Of a DNA stretch of 64,000 nucleotides, positions 27,802 through 37,435 are shown piece by piece. The stretch spans positions 1,240,001-1,304,000 of the forward strand of contig NZ_JAWJZH010000001.1 of the NCBI RefSeq assembly GCF_033063295.1, given 5' to 3'. The DNA is from Nitrosomonas sp. Is35 (lineage in GTDB: Bacteria; Pseudomonadota; Gammaproteobacteria; Burkholderiales; Nitrosomonadaceae). The translations under genes and the position numbers were made by a program. The notes below the pieces were generated by a model that did no database searches, was not told the origin of the DNA, and was given only the letters and a program-made list of their open reading frames with translations. The first letter of the stretch is position 1, and the number at the start of each line of letters is the position of its first letter.

Positions 27802-28752
27802 TTATATCCAGAGCTGCTGTAGTTTTACTGAATCGCGCGCATGATTTTTTAATATTTCCCGGAAGTGCGCCGGATCTTTGGCGTGTGTCAATTCCCCCGG
27901 GCGCGGTAAATGATAGTCGTACAAACGGGATACCCAGAAACGCAGTGCGCCGGCACGCAGCATGGCAGACCAGGCATCGTGTTCGGCCGCGTTAAGCGGA
28001 CGTACGGCATGATAAGCTTTAATGAGCGCCAGCGTGCATGATTCATCCAAGACTTTGTTCTCAGTCATGCACCAGTCGTTGACCGTAATGGCCAGATCAT
28101 ACAAGAACGCATCGTTGCAGGCGAAATAAAAATCGATGACGCCGCCGATGGTATGCCCGGTAAACAGAATATTGTCGCGGAACAAGTCGGCATGAATAAC
28201 GCCGCCAGGTAATGTGCCGGTTTGCTGCGATCGTTGAAAATTCAATTCTGCTGCAAGCAAGGATTGCTCATCGGCGGAAAGAAAAGGGGCAATCTCGGGC
28301 GCTCTGGCTTGCCACCAAGGAAGTCCGCGCGGATTACTCATTCGTCCCGGATACGAGCTGCCCGCCACATGCATTTTAGCCAGTATCCGGCCGACTTCCG
28401 CACAGTGTTCCGCGATGGGATGCATAACGGATTGTCCCGGCAGGCAGGTTACGATCGTTGCCGGTTTGCCGTTGAGTTCGCCCAGCAATTGCTGATCCAA
28501 CATCGCAACCGGCGCGGGGCAGGGAATGCCGTGCCGGGATAAATGCGCCATCAGATTCAGATAATACGGCAGTTCGTCGCGCGTCAGCTTCTCGAACAGC
28601 GTCAATACAAATTTGCCTTGCGTAGTCGTGACGAAATAATTGGTATTTTCGATGCCCGATGAAATACCTTGCAATTGGACTAACTGACCCAACGCATAAT
28701 TTTGTAACCAGACCGTGAGCTGGCTATCGGTAACAGGTGTAAAAACTGACAT
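27802..28752 (-). CDS. thrB: Homoserine kinase (ThrB2, APH-fold type)
   Basis: This enzyme phosphorylates homoserine in threonine synthesis. The 316-aa protein is of the aminoglycoside-phosphotransferase-fold type, not the GHMP type of E. coli. Motifs are [10 protein letters not shown] near the N-terminus, the catalytic loop [13 protein letters not shown] and the metal-binding [11 protein letters not shown]. Length matches the family. It likely shares a transcript with the upstream DUF2782 gene (77 bases from that stop to this start) and with the BPSS1780 gene. Confidence 0.94.
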   Translation of the reverse strand: MSVFTPVTDSQLTVWLQNYALGQLVQLQGISSGIENTNYFVTTTQGKFVLTLFEKLTRDELPYYLNLMAHLSRHGIPCPAPVAMLDQQLLGELNGKPATIVTCLPGQSVMHPIAEHCAEVGRILAKMHVAGSSYPGRMSNPRGLPWWQARAPEIAPFLSADEQSLLAAELNFQRSQQTGTLPGGVIHADLFRDNILFTGHTIGGVIDFYFACNDAFLYDLAITVNDWCMTENKVLDESCTLALIKAYHAVRPLNAAEHDAWSAMLRAGALRFWVSRLYDYHLPRPGELTHAKDPAHFREILKNHARDSVKLQQLWI

Positions 28753-28830
28753 GGGCTAACAGAATAAAAAAGCGGAAAAGTGGAAACAGAAAGGTTTCAT
28801 CGGATTACGTGCTTTCGCTTTTTATCGGGG

Positions 28831-29232
28831 TTAAAATTTCAAGAATTGCCACATTGGCGGACTGACATCAATACCGGCATCGCCTGCGTGCGTATGGCCG
28901 CGGCTGATATTTTTTTTCAGATAATACGGCGGACCGATGCGCGGAATCACCTTGATCATCATCAATTCTCCGTTGACGCGATGCTCTTCAATGGTGTCTT
29001 CGCCGCGCTTGATGATGGTCACTTGCGTTTCCAGTTCGGGATCCGGCTGAATATCAGGCGGAAGCGGTGGAGGATCCGCCAATTCTTTAGGTAACTCGGG
29101 AGGCTCCGGCAATGGAATGAGGTTATCCGGGTGCGAAAGCTTTTTAGCCTGCTTCGGCTGATCGGATTGCGCCATGGCAGGCAATGCAGAAATGATCACC
29201 AAGATAAAAATAAGTGGATACAGGTACATCAT
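28831..29232 (-). CDS. DUF2782 family exported protein
   Basis: The product is about 133 aa with a signal-like helix (MMYLYPLIFILVIISALPAMA), a Pro-rich middle (PEPPELPKELADPPPLPPDI) and a C-terminal domain matching DUF2782 (TIIKRGEDTIEEHRVNGEL, IPRIGPPYYL). The start is uncertain: ATG 29232 gives a clean signal peptide, whereas ATG 29280 adds 16 residues. Neither has a good ribosome site. DUF2782 genes commonly lie between polA and thrB in betaproteobacteria, as here. Confidence 0.8.
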   Translation of the reverse strand: MMYLYPLIFILVIISALPAMAQSDQPKQAKKLSHPDNLIPLPEPPELPKELADPPPLPPDIQPDPELETQVTIIKRGEDTIEEHRVNGELMMIKVIPRIGPPYYLKKNISRGHTHAGDAGIDVSPPMWQFLKF

Positions 29233-29289
29233 GTTGGTTACCGGCGGGTCGAGATTAACGGGTATTCTACCTAAAATCATCGCGGACAG

Positions 29290-30009
29290 TTAAAGATTGA
29301 GTTGAATTTCTCGCTCGGCGGCAGTCGGTTCAAATCCGCTGCTTTCATAATATTTAAAAATGGCATTGACGATTTGATCCGGTTCATCAATGACCTGAAT
29401 CAGATTCATGTCCTCCGCCGATATGAAACCTTCAGTGATCAAAGTGTTCTGAAACCAATCCAGCAAACCGCGCCAGAATTGCGAATACACGAGAATGATC
29501 GGCATCTTGCGGGTTTTGCCGGTTTGCACCAATGTCAGCGCTTCCATTAATTCGTCCAGAGTGCCGAAACCGCCGGGCAGCACAACGTAAGCCGTGGCAA
29601 ATTTGACAAACATATATTTGCGCGCGAAAAAATGCCGGAAAGTCTGGCTGATATCCTGATAAGCATTGCGATGCTGCTCGTGCGGCAGCTGGATATTCAA
29701 TCCGATGCTGGGTGATTTGCCATAATAAGCGCCTTTATTGGCAGCTTCCATGATACCAGGGCCGCCGCCGGAAATGACCGCAAAACCGGCATCGGAAAGC
29801 TGTTTGGCAATCTGCTCGGCTAATTTATAGTGCGGATTATTGGGGTCGGTGCGCGCGCTGCCGAAAATGCTCACGGCGGGCTGGATGGTATCAAGACGTT
29901 CTGTTCCTTCGACAAACTCTGCCATAATGCCGAACAAGCGCCATGATTCTTTTGCTGACCAGGGTTTATCCACAGACAAATGCGTGGCCGGTTTATCGTA
30001 TAGGCTCAT
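29290..30009 (-). CDS. LOG-family protein (TIGR00730)
   Basis: The 239-aa Rossmann-fold protein has GGGPGIMEAANKGA and the family signature PGGFGTLDEL. LOG proteins cleave cytokinin-type nucleotide 5'-monophosphates; in bacteria they are probable nucleotide 5'-monophosphate nucleosidases (PpnN is a larger relative). It lies divergent from polA across 15 bases. The family assignment is firm; the substrate is inferred. Confidence 0.88.
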   Translation of the reverse strand: MSLYDKPATHLSVDKPWSAKESWRLFGIMAEFVEGTERLDTIQPAVSIFGSARTDPNNPHYKLAEQIAKQLSDAGFAVISGGGPGIMEAANKGAYYGKSPSIGLNIQLPHEQHRNAYQDISQTFRHFFARKYMFVKFATAYVVLPGGFGTLDELMEALTLVQTGKTRKMPIILVYSQFWRGLLDWFQNTLITEGFISAEDMNLIQVIDEPDQIVNAIFKYYESSGFEPTAAEREIQLNL

Positions 30010-30024
30010 AGGAAAATCTTATCA

Positions 30025-32766
30025 ATGAAAACATTGTTGCTGGTTGACGGTTCATCGTATTTGTATCGCGCTTTTCATGCATTGCCAGACTTACGTAATC
30101 ATAACAATGAACCGACCGGTGCAATTCATGGCGTGCTCAATATGCTGCGGCGCTTGCACAAGGATTACCACGCCGATTATAGCGCGTGCGTGTTTGATGC
30201 AAAAGGTAAAACTTTCCGCGACGAACTGTATCCCGACTATAAAGCGCACCGGCCGCCAATGCCGCGCGATTTGGCGGTGCAGATCGAGCCCTTGCATGCT
30301 TGCATTCGCGCGATGGGATGGCCGATGCTGATCGTCGATGGCGTGGAAGCCGACGATGTCATCGGTACGTTGGCGAAACAAGCCGCCGCTGCCGGTATGC
30401 GTTGCATCATCTCGACCGGCGATAAGGATATCGCGCAGTTGGTGAATCCGCAGGTGATGTTGGTGAACACCATGAGCAACGAAGTGCTCGATGAAGCGAA
30501 CGTGCAGGTTAAATTCGGTGTGCCGCCGGATCGTATGCTGGATTATTTGATGCTGGTCGGCGACACGTCCGACAATGTGCCTGGCGTGCAAAAAGTGGGT
30601 CCCAAGACAGCGGTCAAGTGGCTGGCGCAGTACGGATCGCTGGAAAATCTGATTGCGCATGCCGGTGAAATCAAAGGCGCGGTCGGTGACAATTTACGTC
30701 AGGCACTCGGTTGGTTCGATACCTCGCGTCAATTAATCACGATTAAATGCGATGTCGATTTGCCTGTGAGCATTACCGATCTTGCGCCGCAGCCGCAGGA
30801 TACCGAGCGATTAGCCCAGTTGTATGAACAGCTCGATATGAAATCGTCTTTGCGCGAATTGCGCCAGCAGATGATCGAGAGCCAATCCGGATCGATTGCT
30901 GTTAATGAAATGCCGGGTGACGCGATGAACGATAGCAGCACTCCTGCCGCAGCGGATTGCCCCGCTATGTATCAAATGATTTTGACCGAAAGCGAGTTGG
31001 ACGAATGGTTAATCCGGCTGGATACAGCGCCCTTGGTGTCAGTGGATAGCGAAACGACCAGTCTTAATCCGATGCAGGCGAAACTGGTAGGCATTTCGTT
31101 TTGCATTGAAAGCCATCATGCAGCGTATGTTCCGCTGATGCACAACTACGCCGGTGTACCGCAGCAGCTTGCGCTTGAGGCGGTATTGAATCGATTGAAG
31201 CCATGGCTGGAGGATGCGGCAAAACCCAAATTGGGGCAGAACTTGAAATACGATAAGCATGTGTTCGCCAATCATGGAATTCAGTTGAACGGCATTGTGC
31301 ATGACACGTTGCTGCAATCGTATGTGCTGGAATCGCACCGGCCGCATAATATGGATAGTCTGGCGCTGCGTCATTTGGATGTGAAAACCATCAGTTATGA
31401 CGATGTGACCGGCAAAGGCGTGAATCGCATCGGGTTCGACGAAGTGGCACTTGATATCGCCACGCAGTATGCCGCGGAAGACGCGGATATCACACTGCGC
31501 TTGCACCAAACGCTGTATCCCGGCATTCAGAAGGATGAACGGTTGAACTACATTTATCGTGAAATAGAGATGCCGGTTCTGGATGTGCTGTTTGAAATCG
31601 AGCGCAACGGTGTGCTGTTGGATTATAAACTACTGCAAAGGCAGAGCCACGAATTGGGTGAAAAATTGCAAATACTGGAGCAACAAGCGCATACGCTGGC
31701 AGGACAACCCTTCAATCTGAATTCACCGAAGCAAATCCAGGAAATTCTGTTTACTCAACTCAAACTGCCAGTTATCAAAAAAACACCCACCGGTGTGCCT
31801 TCCACCGATGAAGATGTGCTGCAACAATTGGCACTGGATTACCCATTGCCCAAACTGTTGCTCGATTATCGCGGTCTGGCCAAACTGAAGTCGACCTATA
31901 CCGACAAACTGCCATTGATGATGGATCGCAATACCGGCCGGGTGCATACCAATTATGCACAGGCGGTCGCTGTGACCGGGCGTTTGGCCAGTTCCGATCC
32001 GAATTTGCAGAATATTCCGGTGCGTACCAGCGAAGGCCGTAGAATCCGCGAAGCATTCATTGCGCCGCCGGGTCACAAAATCATTTCAGCGGATTATTCG
32101 CAAATCGAGTTACGCATCATGGCGCATATTTCCCAGGATGAAGGATTGCTCAAGGCATTTGCCGCCGGAGAAGATATCCATCGCGCAACGGCTGCGGAAA
32201 TTCTCGGAATTCCGCTGGATCAAGTTGATCAAGAGCAGCGCCGTTACGCCAAGGTGATTAATTTCGGTTTGATCTATGGCATGTCGGAGTTCGGCCTGGC
32301 GTCTCAACTTGGTATCGAACGCAGTGCCGCTCGTGCGTATATGGAACGGTATTTTGCCCGCTATCCGGGGGTGGACACGTATATGCGGCAAACTCGCGAA
32401 AAAGCCAGGCAACTGGGGTATGTGGAAACCGTGCTGGGACGCCGGTTATGGTTGCCCGAAATCAATAACGCCAATGGAAACCGCCGCCAAGGCGCGGAGC
32501 GAGCCGCCATTAATGCACCGATGCAAGGTACTGCCGCCGATATCATCAAGCTGGCGATGATCGCGGTGCGTAACTGGCTGCATCAGGCAAGGTTAAACAG
32601 CAAATTGATCATGCAGGTGCACGATGAGTTGGTTCTGGAAGTGCCGGAGAATGAAGTGGCAGTAGTCAAAAACACCTTGCCGGAGTGTATGGGCAATGTG
32701 TTGCAGCTGGATGTGCCGCTGCTGATCGAAGTCGGTGTTGGGGATAATTGGGAGCAGGCACATTAG
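30025..32766 (+). CDS. polA: DNA polymerase I
   Basis: PolA fills gaps and removes RNA primers. The 913-aa protein has the 5' nuclease domain (MKTLLLVDGSSYLYRAFHA, DKDIAQLV), a 3'-5' exonuclease domain with DxE (VDSETTSL), and the polymerase domain with motif A (SADYSQIELR), motif B (RYAKVINFGLIYGMS) and motif C (MQVHDELVLEV). All three activities look intact. ATG 30025 is 15 bases from the divergent LOG gene. It is convergent with rne across 31 bases. Confidence 0.96.
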   Translation: MKTLLLVDGSSYLYRAFHALPDLRNHNNEPTGAIHGVLNMLRRLHKDYHADYSACVFDAKGKTFRDELYPDYKAHRPPMPRDLAVQIEPLHACIRAMGWPMLIVDGVEADDVIGTLAKQAAAAGMRCIISTGDKDIAQLVNPQVMLVNTMSNEVLDEANVQVKFGVPPDRMLDYLMLVGDTSDNVPGVQKVGPKTAVKWLAQYGSLENLIAHAGEIKGAVGDNLRQALGWFDTSRQLITIKCDVDLPVSITDLAPQPQDTERLAQLYEQLDMKSSLRELRQQMIESQSGSIAVNEMPGDAMNDSSTPAAADCPAMYQMILTESELDEWLIRLDTAPLVSVDSETTSLNPMQAKLVGISFCIESHHAAYVPLMHNYAGVPQQLALEAVLNRLKPWLEDAAKPKLGQNLKYDKHVFANHGIQLNGIVHDTLLQSYVLESHRPHNMDSLALRHLDVKTISYDDVTGKGVNRIGFDEVALDIATQYAAEDADITLRLHQTLYPGIQKDERLNYIYREIEMPVLDVLFEIERNGVLLDYKLLQRQSHELGEKLQILEQQAHTLAGQPFNLNSPKQIQEILFTQLKLPVIKKTPTGVPSTDEDVLQQLALDYPLPKLLLDYRGLAKLKSTYTDKLPLMMDRNTGRVHTNYAQAVAVTGRLASSDPNLQNIPVRTSEGRRIREAFIAPPGHKIISADYSQIELRIMAHISQDEGLLKAFAAGEDIHRATAAEILGIPLDQVDQEQRRYAKVINFGLIYGMSEFGLASQLGIERSAARAYMERYFARYPGVDTYMRQTREKARQLGYVETVLGRRLWLPEINNANGNRRQGAERAAINAPMQGTAADIIKLAMIAVRNWLHQARLNSKLIMQVHDELVLEVPENEVAVVKNTLPECMGNVLQLDVPLLIEVGVGDNWEQAH

Positions 32767-32797
32767 ACTCAGTGTGCCTGCTGCTTGTTACAGGTGC

Positions 32798-35323
32798 TTA
32801 TTCGCGCGTTTCAACTTGCATCAGCGGCTCGGTTTGTGGCGTGGCGGCTTTTCTAACCCTTCTGCGTGGTCTTTTAGGGATAATGATCTCATCAGTTACC
32901 ATTTCGACTTTCTCGGGTGGCGTTTCTATCATGATCAGGCCGCTTTTGCTCAAATCCGGAAGTTCCTTGGGCACACTGATTTCCGCTATTGGGGCTGGAA
33001 TCGGCGGAGATTCGGGTTGAATGGTACTGTTTTGCACTGTTTGATTAGCTGCCGGTGCTCTCCTGCTGGATTGCTTTTTAGCAGCGGGAGGCGGTGAATC
33101 TTCGTTAGCAGGTATCGCTTCCGCTGCCACTACTGCTGGTTGCAGGCTGATTGGATATTCATCCTGTTGAACAGCATCACCGGGTGCTTCATCAGTCACG
33201 GCTTCATGGTTTTCCGCAGCATTTCTCGCTTGTCCGTTATGGTCACGGTTTTTATTGCCACGATGCCGGCGGCTTCGTCTGCGTTCATCGGTTTTCGTAC
33301 CGCTGCTTTCAGCGTTTCCTGTTTCCGCGGTAGAAATATCGGTAATCTCGGCGGCTTCCACAAAGCCTGTAGTAGCTGGCTGAGCGACTCTCCTCGGATT
33401 GTTCCTTGGAGACTCCGCAGCTACTGAATCATATTGAGATGATTGCCCGGATTCCGGATTATTGAAATCCTGCGCCGCACCGGTTGAATCTGGTGCATCG
33501 CTCTGCTTGGCCGGTTTTTGCGCGGAAGTATCTTTGCGCTCATTGCGGTTGCGCCCACGGCGTCCACGCGAGCGTCCACGCTCCTGCTGCCGGGTTTTAT
33601 CTTCAACAGGCTTTTCTTCAAGATCAATCCTTGTTTCTTCGCTGTGTGCGGGCTTAAACCAGCTGAAAAATTTATCCAGCAGCGAGGTATCGCGTGATCT
33701 ATCTTCGCGGATCGGTGCAGGTTGAGCGGGTGTTATGCCTTGAACTGCGGCTTGAGGACGGGTGGGCTTGTTTCTTTGCTCGGAAATGACCGGGTTATTT
33801 TCCTCGGTATTTTTTTCGACTAGTTTATAACTCGCTATGGATTCGTTTGCTTTGCTGTCTTCGTGGCGTATTCGGGTAATATTGTACGTGGGTGTTTCAA
33901 TATGGATATTGGGTATGAGGACGATACTAATCCGCTGTCGCACTTCAATATCATAAATTTCCGCTCGCTTCTCATTCAGAAGATAAGTGGCCACATCCAC
34001 CGGAAGCTGGACGTGCAATGCACTGGTATTTTCTTTCATGGCTTCTTCCTGGATGATTCTCAGCACATGTAATGCCGAAGAATCGGTTCCGCGGATGAAT
34101 CCGGTACCGTGGCAGCGTGTGCACGGAATATAATTGCTTTCACCCAGGGAAGGGCGCAGACGTTGCCGTGATAACTCCAGCAGACCAAAGCGCGATATTT
34201 TTCCGACTTGGATGCGCGCGCGATCTTGCCGCAATGCTTCGTGCAGCCTGGCTTCAACTTCACGTTGATTGCGTTGCACATCCATATCGATAAAATCGAT
34301 GACAATCAATCCGCCTAAGTCGCGCAAGCGCAATTGCCGGGCGATTTCATCGGCAGCTTCAAGATTGGTATTTAAAGCGGTATGTTCAATATCCAATCCA
34401 CGGATAGCGCGTGCTGAGTTGACGTCAACGGATACTAACGCTTCAGTGTGATCGATCACGATTGCGCCGCCGGAAGGAAGCGTAACCTGCCTGGAATAAG
34501 CGGTTTCTATCTGATGTTCGATCTGAAAGCGTGAAAAAAGCGGGACATCGTCGTGATAAAACTTCAGGCGATCGACATTGGCGGGCATGACATGCGCCAT
34601 GAACTGACTGGCTTGTTCATAGATATCGCGGCTGTCGATTAAGATTTCACCGATTTCCTGGCTGAAATAGTCGCGGATCGCGCGAATCACCAAGCTGCTT
34701 TCCTGATAGATCAGAAAAACACCATCCTGATGATTGGCTGCTTCTTCAATTGCATACCAGAGTTGCGTCAGGTAGTTCAAATCCCATTGCAACTCTTCCG
34801 TGCTGCGGCCAATTCCGGCGGTTCTGGCAATAATGCTCATTCCATCAGGCACTTGGAGCTGCGCAATTACTTCGCGTAAATCGTTGCGCTCTTCGCCTGT
34901 GATACGGCGTGATACGCCTCCGCTATTGGGATTGTTGGGTATTAAAACCAGATACCGGCCAGCCAGTGAGATATAGGTTGTCAGCGCAGCACCTTTTGTG
35001 CCACGTTCATCCTTATCGACTTGTACGATTAATTCCTGGCCTTCTTGCAATAAATCCTGAATGCGGCCATTGGCGGTACCATTTTCGGCAAGACAAGAGG
35101 AGGCTATTTCTTTGAAGGGTAAAAAACCGTGACGTTCGCAGCCATAATCTACAAATGCGGCTTCCAGACTGGGTTCTATTCGTGTGATGACAGCTTTGTA
35201 GATATTGCTTTTACGTTGTTCCTTACTGATAGATTCGATGTCAAGGTCGATCAGTGTCTGACCATTGACGATTGCAACTCGCAACTCTTCAGGTTGGGTC
35301 GCATTAAATAACATTCGTTTCAT
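32798..35323 (-). CDS. rne: Ribonuclease E
   Basis: RNase E is the main mRNA-decay and rRNA/tRNA-processing endonuclease and scaffold of the degradosome. The 841-aa protein has an S1 domain (near 35-120), a catalytic DNase I-like domain with Asp residues in SVDVNSA and IVIDFIDM, and the zinc-link CTRCHGTG. A long disordered C-terminus is rich in Arg, Pro and Glu with basic RNA-binding patches (near RGRSRGRRGRNRNE and ERRRSRRHRG). A C-terminal scaffold points to RNase E rather than RNase G. The divergent rluC neighbour is the classic arrangement. Confidence 0.93.
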   Translation of the reverse strand: MKRMLFNATQPEELRVAIVNGQTLIDLDIESISKEQRKSNIYKAVITRIEPSLEAAFVDYGCERHGFLPFKEIASSCLAENGTANGRIQDLLQEGQELIVQVDKDERGTKGAALTTYISLAGRYLVLIPNNPNSGGVSRRITGEERNDLREVIAQLQVPDGMSIIARTAGIGRSTEELQWDLNYLTQLWYAIEEAANHQDGVFLIYQESSLVIRAIRDYFSQEIGEILIDSRDIYEQASQFMAHVMPANVDRLKFYHDDVPLFSRFQIEHQIETAYSRQVTLPSGGAIVIDHTEALVSVDVNSARAIRGLDIEHTALNTNLEAADEIARQLRLRDLGGLIVIDFIDMDVQRNQREVEARLHEALRQDRARIQVGKISRFGLLELSRQRLRPSLGESNYIPCTRCHGTGFIRGTDSSALHVLRIIQEEAMKENTSALHVQLPVDVATYLLNEKRAEIYDIEVRQRISIVLIPNIHIETPTYNITRIRHEDSKANESIASYKLVEKNTEENNPVISEQRNKPTRPQAAVQGITPAQPAPIREDRSRDTSLLDKFFSWFKPAHSEETRIDLEEKPVEDKTRQQERGRSRGRRGRNRNERKDTSAQKPAKQSDAPDSTGAAQDFNNPESGQSSQYDSVAAESPRNNPRRVAQPATTGFVEAAEITDISTAETGNAESSGTKTDERRRSRRHRGNKNRDHNGQARNAAENHEAVTDEAPGDAVQQDEYPISLQPAVVAAEAIPANEDSPPPAAKKQSSRRAPAANQTVQNSTIQPESPPIPAPIAEISVPKELPDLSKSGLIMIETPPEKVEMVTDEIIIPKRPRRRVRKAATPQTEPLMQVETRE

Positions 35324-35761
35324 TTACAAGCCTTACGTGTTCTATTTATAAATACACTACCCGCAATTTCTTCGGTTAGATTTTTTTGGTATGCGTAGTT
35401 GTAATGACGAGGCTTTGATTTAATAATTTTATTGTAATGCTTATTTATCAATTCAATTATTTTATTATTATATTTCAGTATCTTATTTTTATTGGTGAAA
35501 TTCTTTTCGTGTTGAAGTCATTAAAGCTCGTCCATGCTCTACTTAGCAGGTTTTATTGTCCTCGTTTAAGGTAACAGATTTTACATAAAGTTCCAAATAG
35601 AACTTTGTTTTATGTCAATATTATTATTAACACTGTTTGTAGCGAGTAAGGACGGTAATTTTACAGCAACAACTTTAAAAAGAAATAAGTAAAATCTTTA
35701 GATTTTTGTCAGAAATCTGCATTTCTTTTCATCAATAACCGAAATAATCAAAAATGTGACA
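35324..35761. other. rne-rluC intergenic region, 438 bases, AT-rich
   Basis: The stretch separates divergent rne and rluC and is strongly AT-rich. E. coli rne has a long autoregulatory 5' leader, and this region is long enough for one. The clearest structure is a 7-bp hairpin, AAAGTTC (35587-35593) with GAACTTT (35600-35606). No gene is seen. Confidence 0.5.
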
Positions 35762-36760
35762 ATGAATACTCAATCCCCTGCGTCAATCGTCAAAAAATGC
35801 ATAGGAGAAGAAGAAAACGATCAGCGGATTGATAATTTCTTATTCAGGCGTTTTAGGAATGTACCGAAAAGCCACATCTATCAATTGGTGAGAAGCGGTC
35901 AGGTTCGTGTTAACGGAAAACGGATAGATGTCAGTTACCGCCTGCAATCGGGTGATATGGTACGGATTCCGCCGATCAAGATCACCGAAAAAATTGCCGC
36001 CAAACAGATTGCCCCGGCTAATTTTTTTAACTTTACCGTTTTGTACGAGGATGACGCATTACTGGTGATTGATAAGCCGAGCGGTATGGCGGTTCACGGT
36101 GGCAGCGGTATCAGTTTCGGTGTCATCGAACAGCTGCGCACTCAGCATCCAACCTGGAAATTTCTCGAGCTGGTGCACCGCTTGGATAGGGAGACATCCG
36201 GCGTGCTTTTGCTGGCGAAGAAACGAAGCGCGCTGGTTGATTTGCACCGGCAAATTCGTGATGGTTTGATGGAAAAGCATTACCGGGTGATGGTCAAAGG
36301 GGAATGGCGTAACACCAAGCAACATGTCAAATTGGCGCTCGACAAATTTGTGACAGCAGCCGGTGAACGGCGTGTGATGGTTGCCAGCGGGACTCACAAA
36401 GACAGCAAGCCGATGCAGGCGCATACGATATTTACACTGCAAAAATCCTGGAAAAATTTCAGCTTGCTCGATGCGGAGATTAAAACCGGGCGGACACACC
36501 AGATTCGCGTCCATTTGTCGCATCTCGGGTTTCCCATCGCCGGTGACGATAAGTACGGTGATTTTGAAGTGAACAAGCAACTGGCTAAAGCCAGCGGAAG
36601 AAATAAGCTGACGCGTATGTTTCTGCACGCTCACACGCTACATATCACACACCCGGTTTCGGGAGCGCGCATGCAACTGCAATCGCCGTTGTCGATGGAT
36701 CTACAGAAATTTATCGATGGTTTGGAGCATGCGCAAGCGTCACACACTCGCGAATCTTAA
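35762..36760 (+). CDS. rluC: 23S rRNA pseudouridine synthase C
   Basis: RluC makes pseudouridine at 955, 2504 and 2580 (E. coli numbers) of 23S rRNA. The 332-aa protein has an N-terminal S4 domain (about 18-75, with KSHIYQLVRSGQVRVNGKR) and the RluA-family catalytic motif HRLDRETSGVLLLAKK (Asp in HRLDR). The C-terminus has KTGRTHQIRVHL. ATG 35762 is preferred; GTG 35756 in frame is the alternative and neither has a Shine-Dalgarno. Divergence from rne supports RluC over RluD. It is convergent with tesA. Confidence 0.92.
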   Translation: MNTQSPASIVKKCIGEEENDQRIDNFLFRRFRNVPKSHIYQLVRSGQVRVNGKRIDVSYRLQSGDMVRIPPIKITEKIAAKQIAPANFFNFTVLYEDDALLVIDKPSGMAVHGGSGISFGVIEQLRTQHPTWKFLELVHRLDRETSGVLLLAKKRSALVDLHRQIRDGLMEKHYRVMVKGEWRNTKQHVKLALDKFVTAAGERRVMVASGTHKDSKPMQAHTIFTLQKSWKNFSLLDAEIKTGRTHQIRVHLSHLGFPIAGDDKYGDFEVNKQLAKASGRNKLTRMFLHAHTLHITHPVSGARMQLQSPLSMDLQKFIDGLEHAQASHTRES

Positions 36761-36790
36761 GTGAATGAGTCCAGGTGCTATAATGCGTTG

Positions 36791-37435
36791 CTAGTTTTCC
36801 GGGGTGGCGGCAACTTGTTTGGTTTTGAACATGGTGTATAAAACTTCCCAAACATTTTCTACAATCTTTTTCTGCGCAACTTCGTTCGGGTGTATTCCAT
36901 CGGCCTGAAAATATTCGTGTTTATCACCAAAACCGGCTAGTAGAAACGGTACTAATTTGATTTTATAATTTTCAGCGAGTTGCGGAAAAATAGCCTGGAA
37001 CTTTTGTGTATAAGTCATGCCATAATTGGGCGGCAGTTGCATTCCAGCCAGTAAGACCAAAGCGTTGTGCTGTTGACATTTTTCAATGATCGCCGCCAGA
37101 TTGTTATAGATGGATTTAATTGCCGCGCCGCGTAAACCATCATTTGCACCAAGCTCAAGGATAATAATCTCAGGCTGATGTTTCTCAAGGGTTTGCTGAA
37201 TCCGGTTGCGGCCACCCAGCGTGGTTTCACCGCTGATACTGGCGTTGATGATTTGATAATCGGCAAATTCGGATTGTAACCGTTGCGTGAGCAATGCAAC
37301 CCAGCCGGCTTCTCTCGCTATGCCGTAATTGGCGGACAGGCTATCGCCAAAGACCAATACTGTTTTGCTGGATGCAGTAGCGGGGGTGGCGAAAGTAAAA
37401 ACAAAAATCAGAATAATCAGGAAATTTTTTTTCAT
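36791..37435 (-). CDS. tesA: GDSL-type arylesterase/thioesterase I (TesA-like)
   Basis: The 214-aa exported SGNH hydrolase has a signal peptide (FVFTFATPATA). Block I is VFGDSLSANYG (nucleophile Ser), then GETTLGG with the block II Gly, block III ANDG with Asn, and block V DGIHPN with catalytic Asp and His. Periplasmic TesA hydrolyses acyl-CoA, lysophospholipids and aryl esters. Its ATG (37435-37433) overlaps by two bases the ATG of the divergent ABC ATPase gene (37434). The tesA/ybbA/ybbP order is conserved in proteobacteria. Confidence 0.92.
   Translation of the reverse strand: MKKNFLIILIFVFTFATPATASSKTVLVFGDSLSANYGIAREAGWVALLTQRLQSEFADYQIINASISGETTLGGRNRIQQTLEKHQPEIIILELGANDGLRGAAIKSIYNNLAAIIEKCQQHNALVLLAGMQLPPNYGMTYTQKFQAIFPQLAENYKIKLVPFLLAGFGDKHEYFQADGIHPNEVAQKKIVENVWEVLYTMFKTKQVAATPEN

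Noticed and set aside
29967..29975. DnaA-box-like TTATCCACA
   Set aside because: A single copy inside a coding gene with no cluster or AT-rich unwinding region; not an origin.
30091..30660. 189-aa minus-strand frame inside polA
   Set aside because: Antisense shadow of the 5' nuclease domain; polA is fully supported on the plus strand.
36059..36634. 191-aa minus-strand frame inside rluC
   Set aside because: Antisense shadow of the catalytic domain of rluC.
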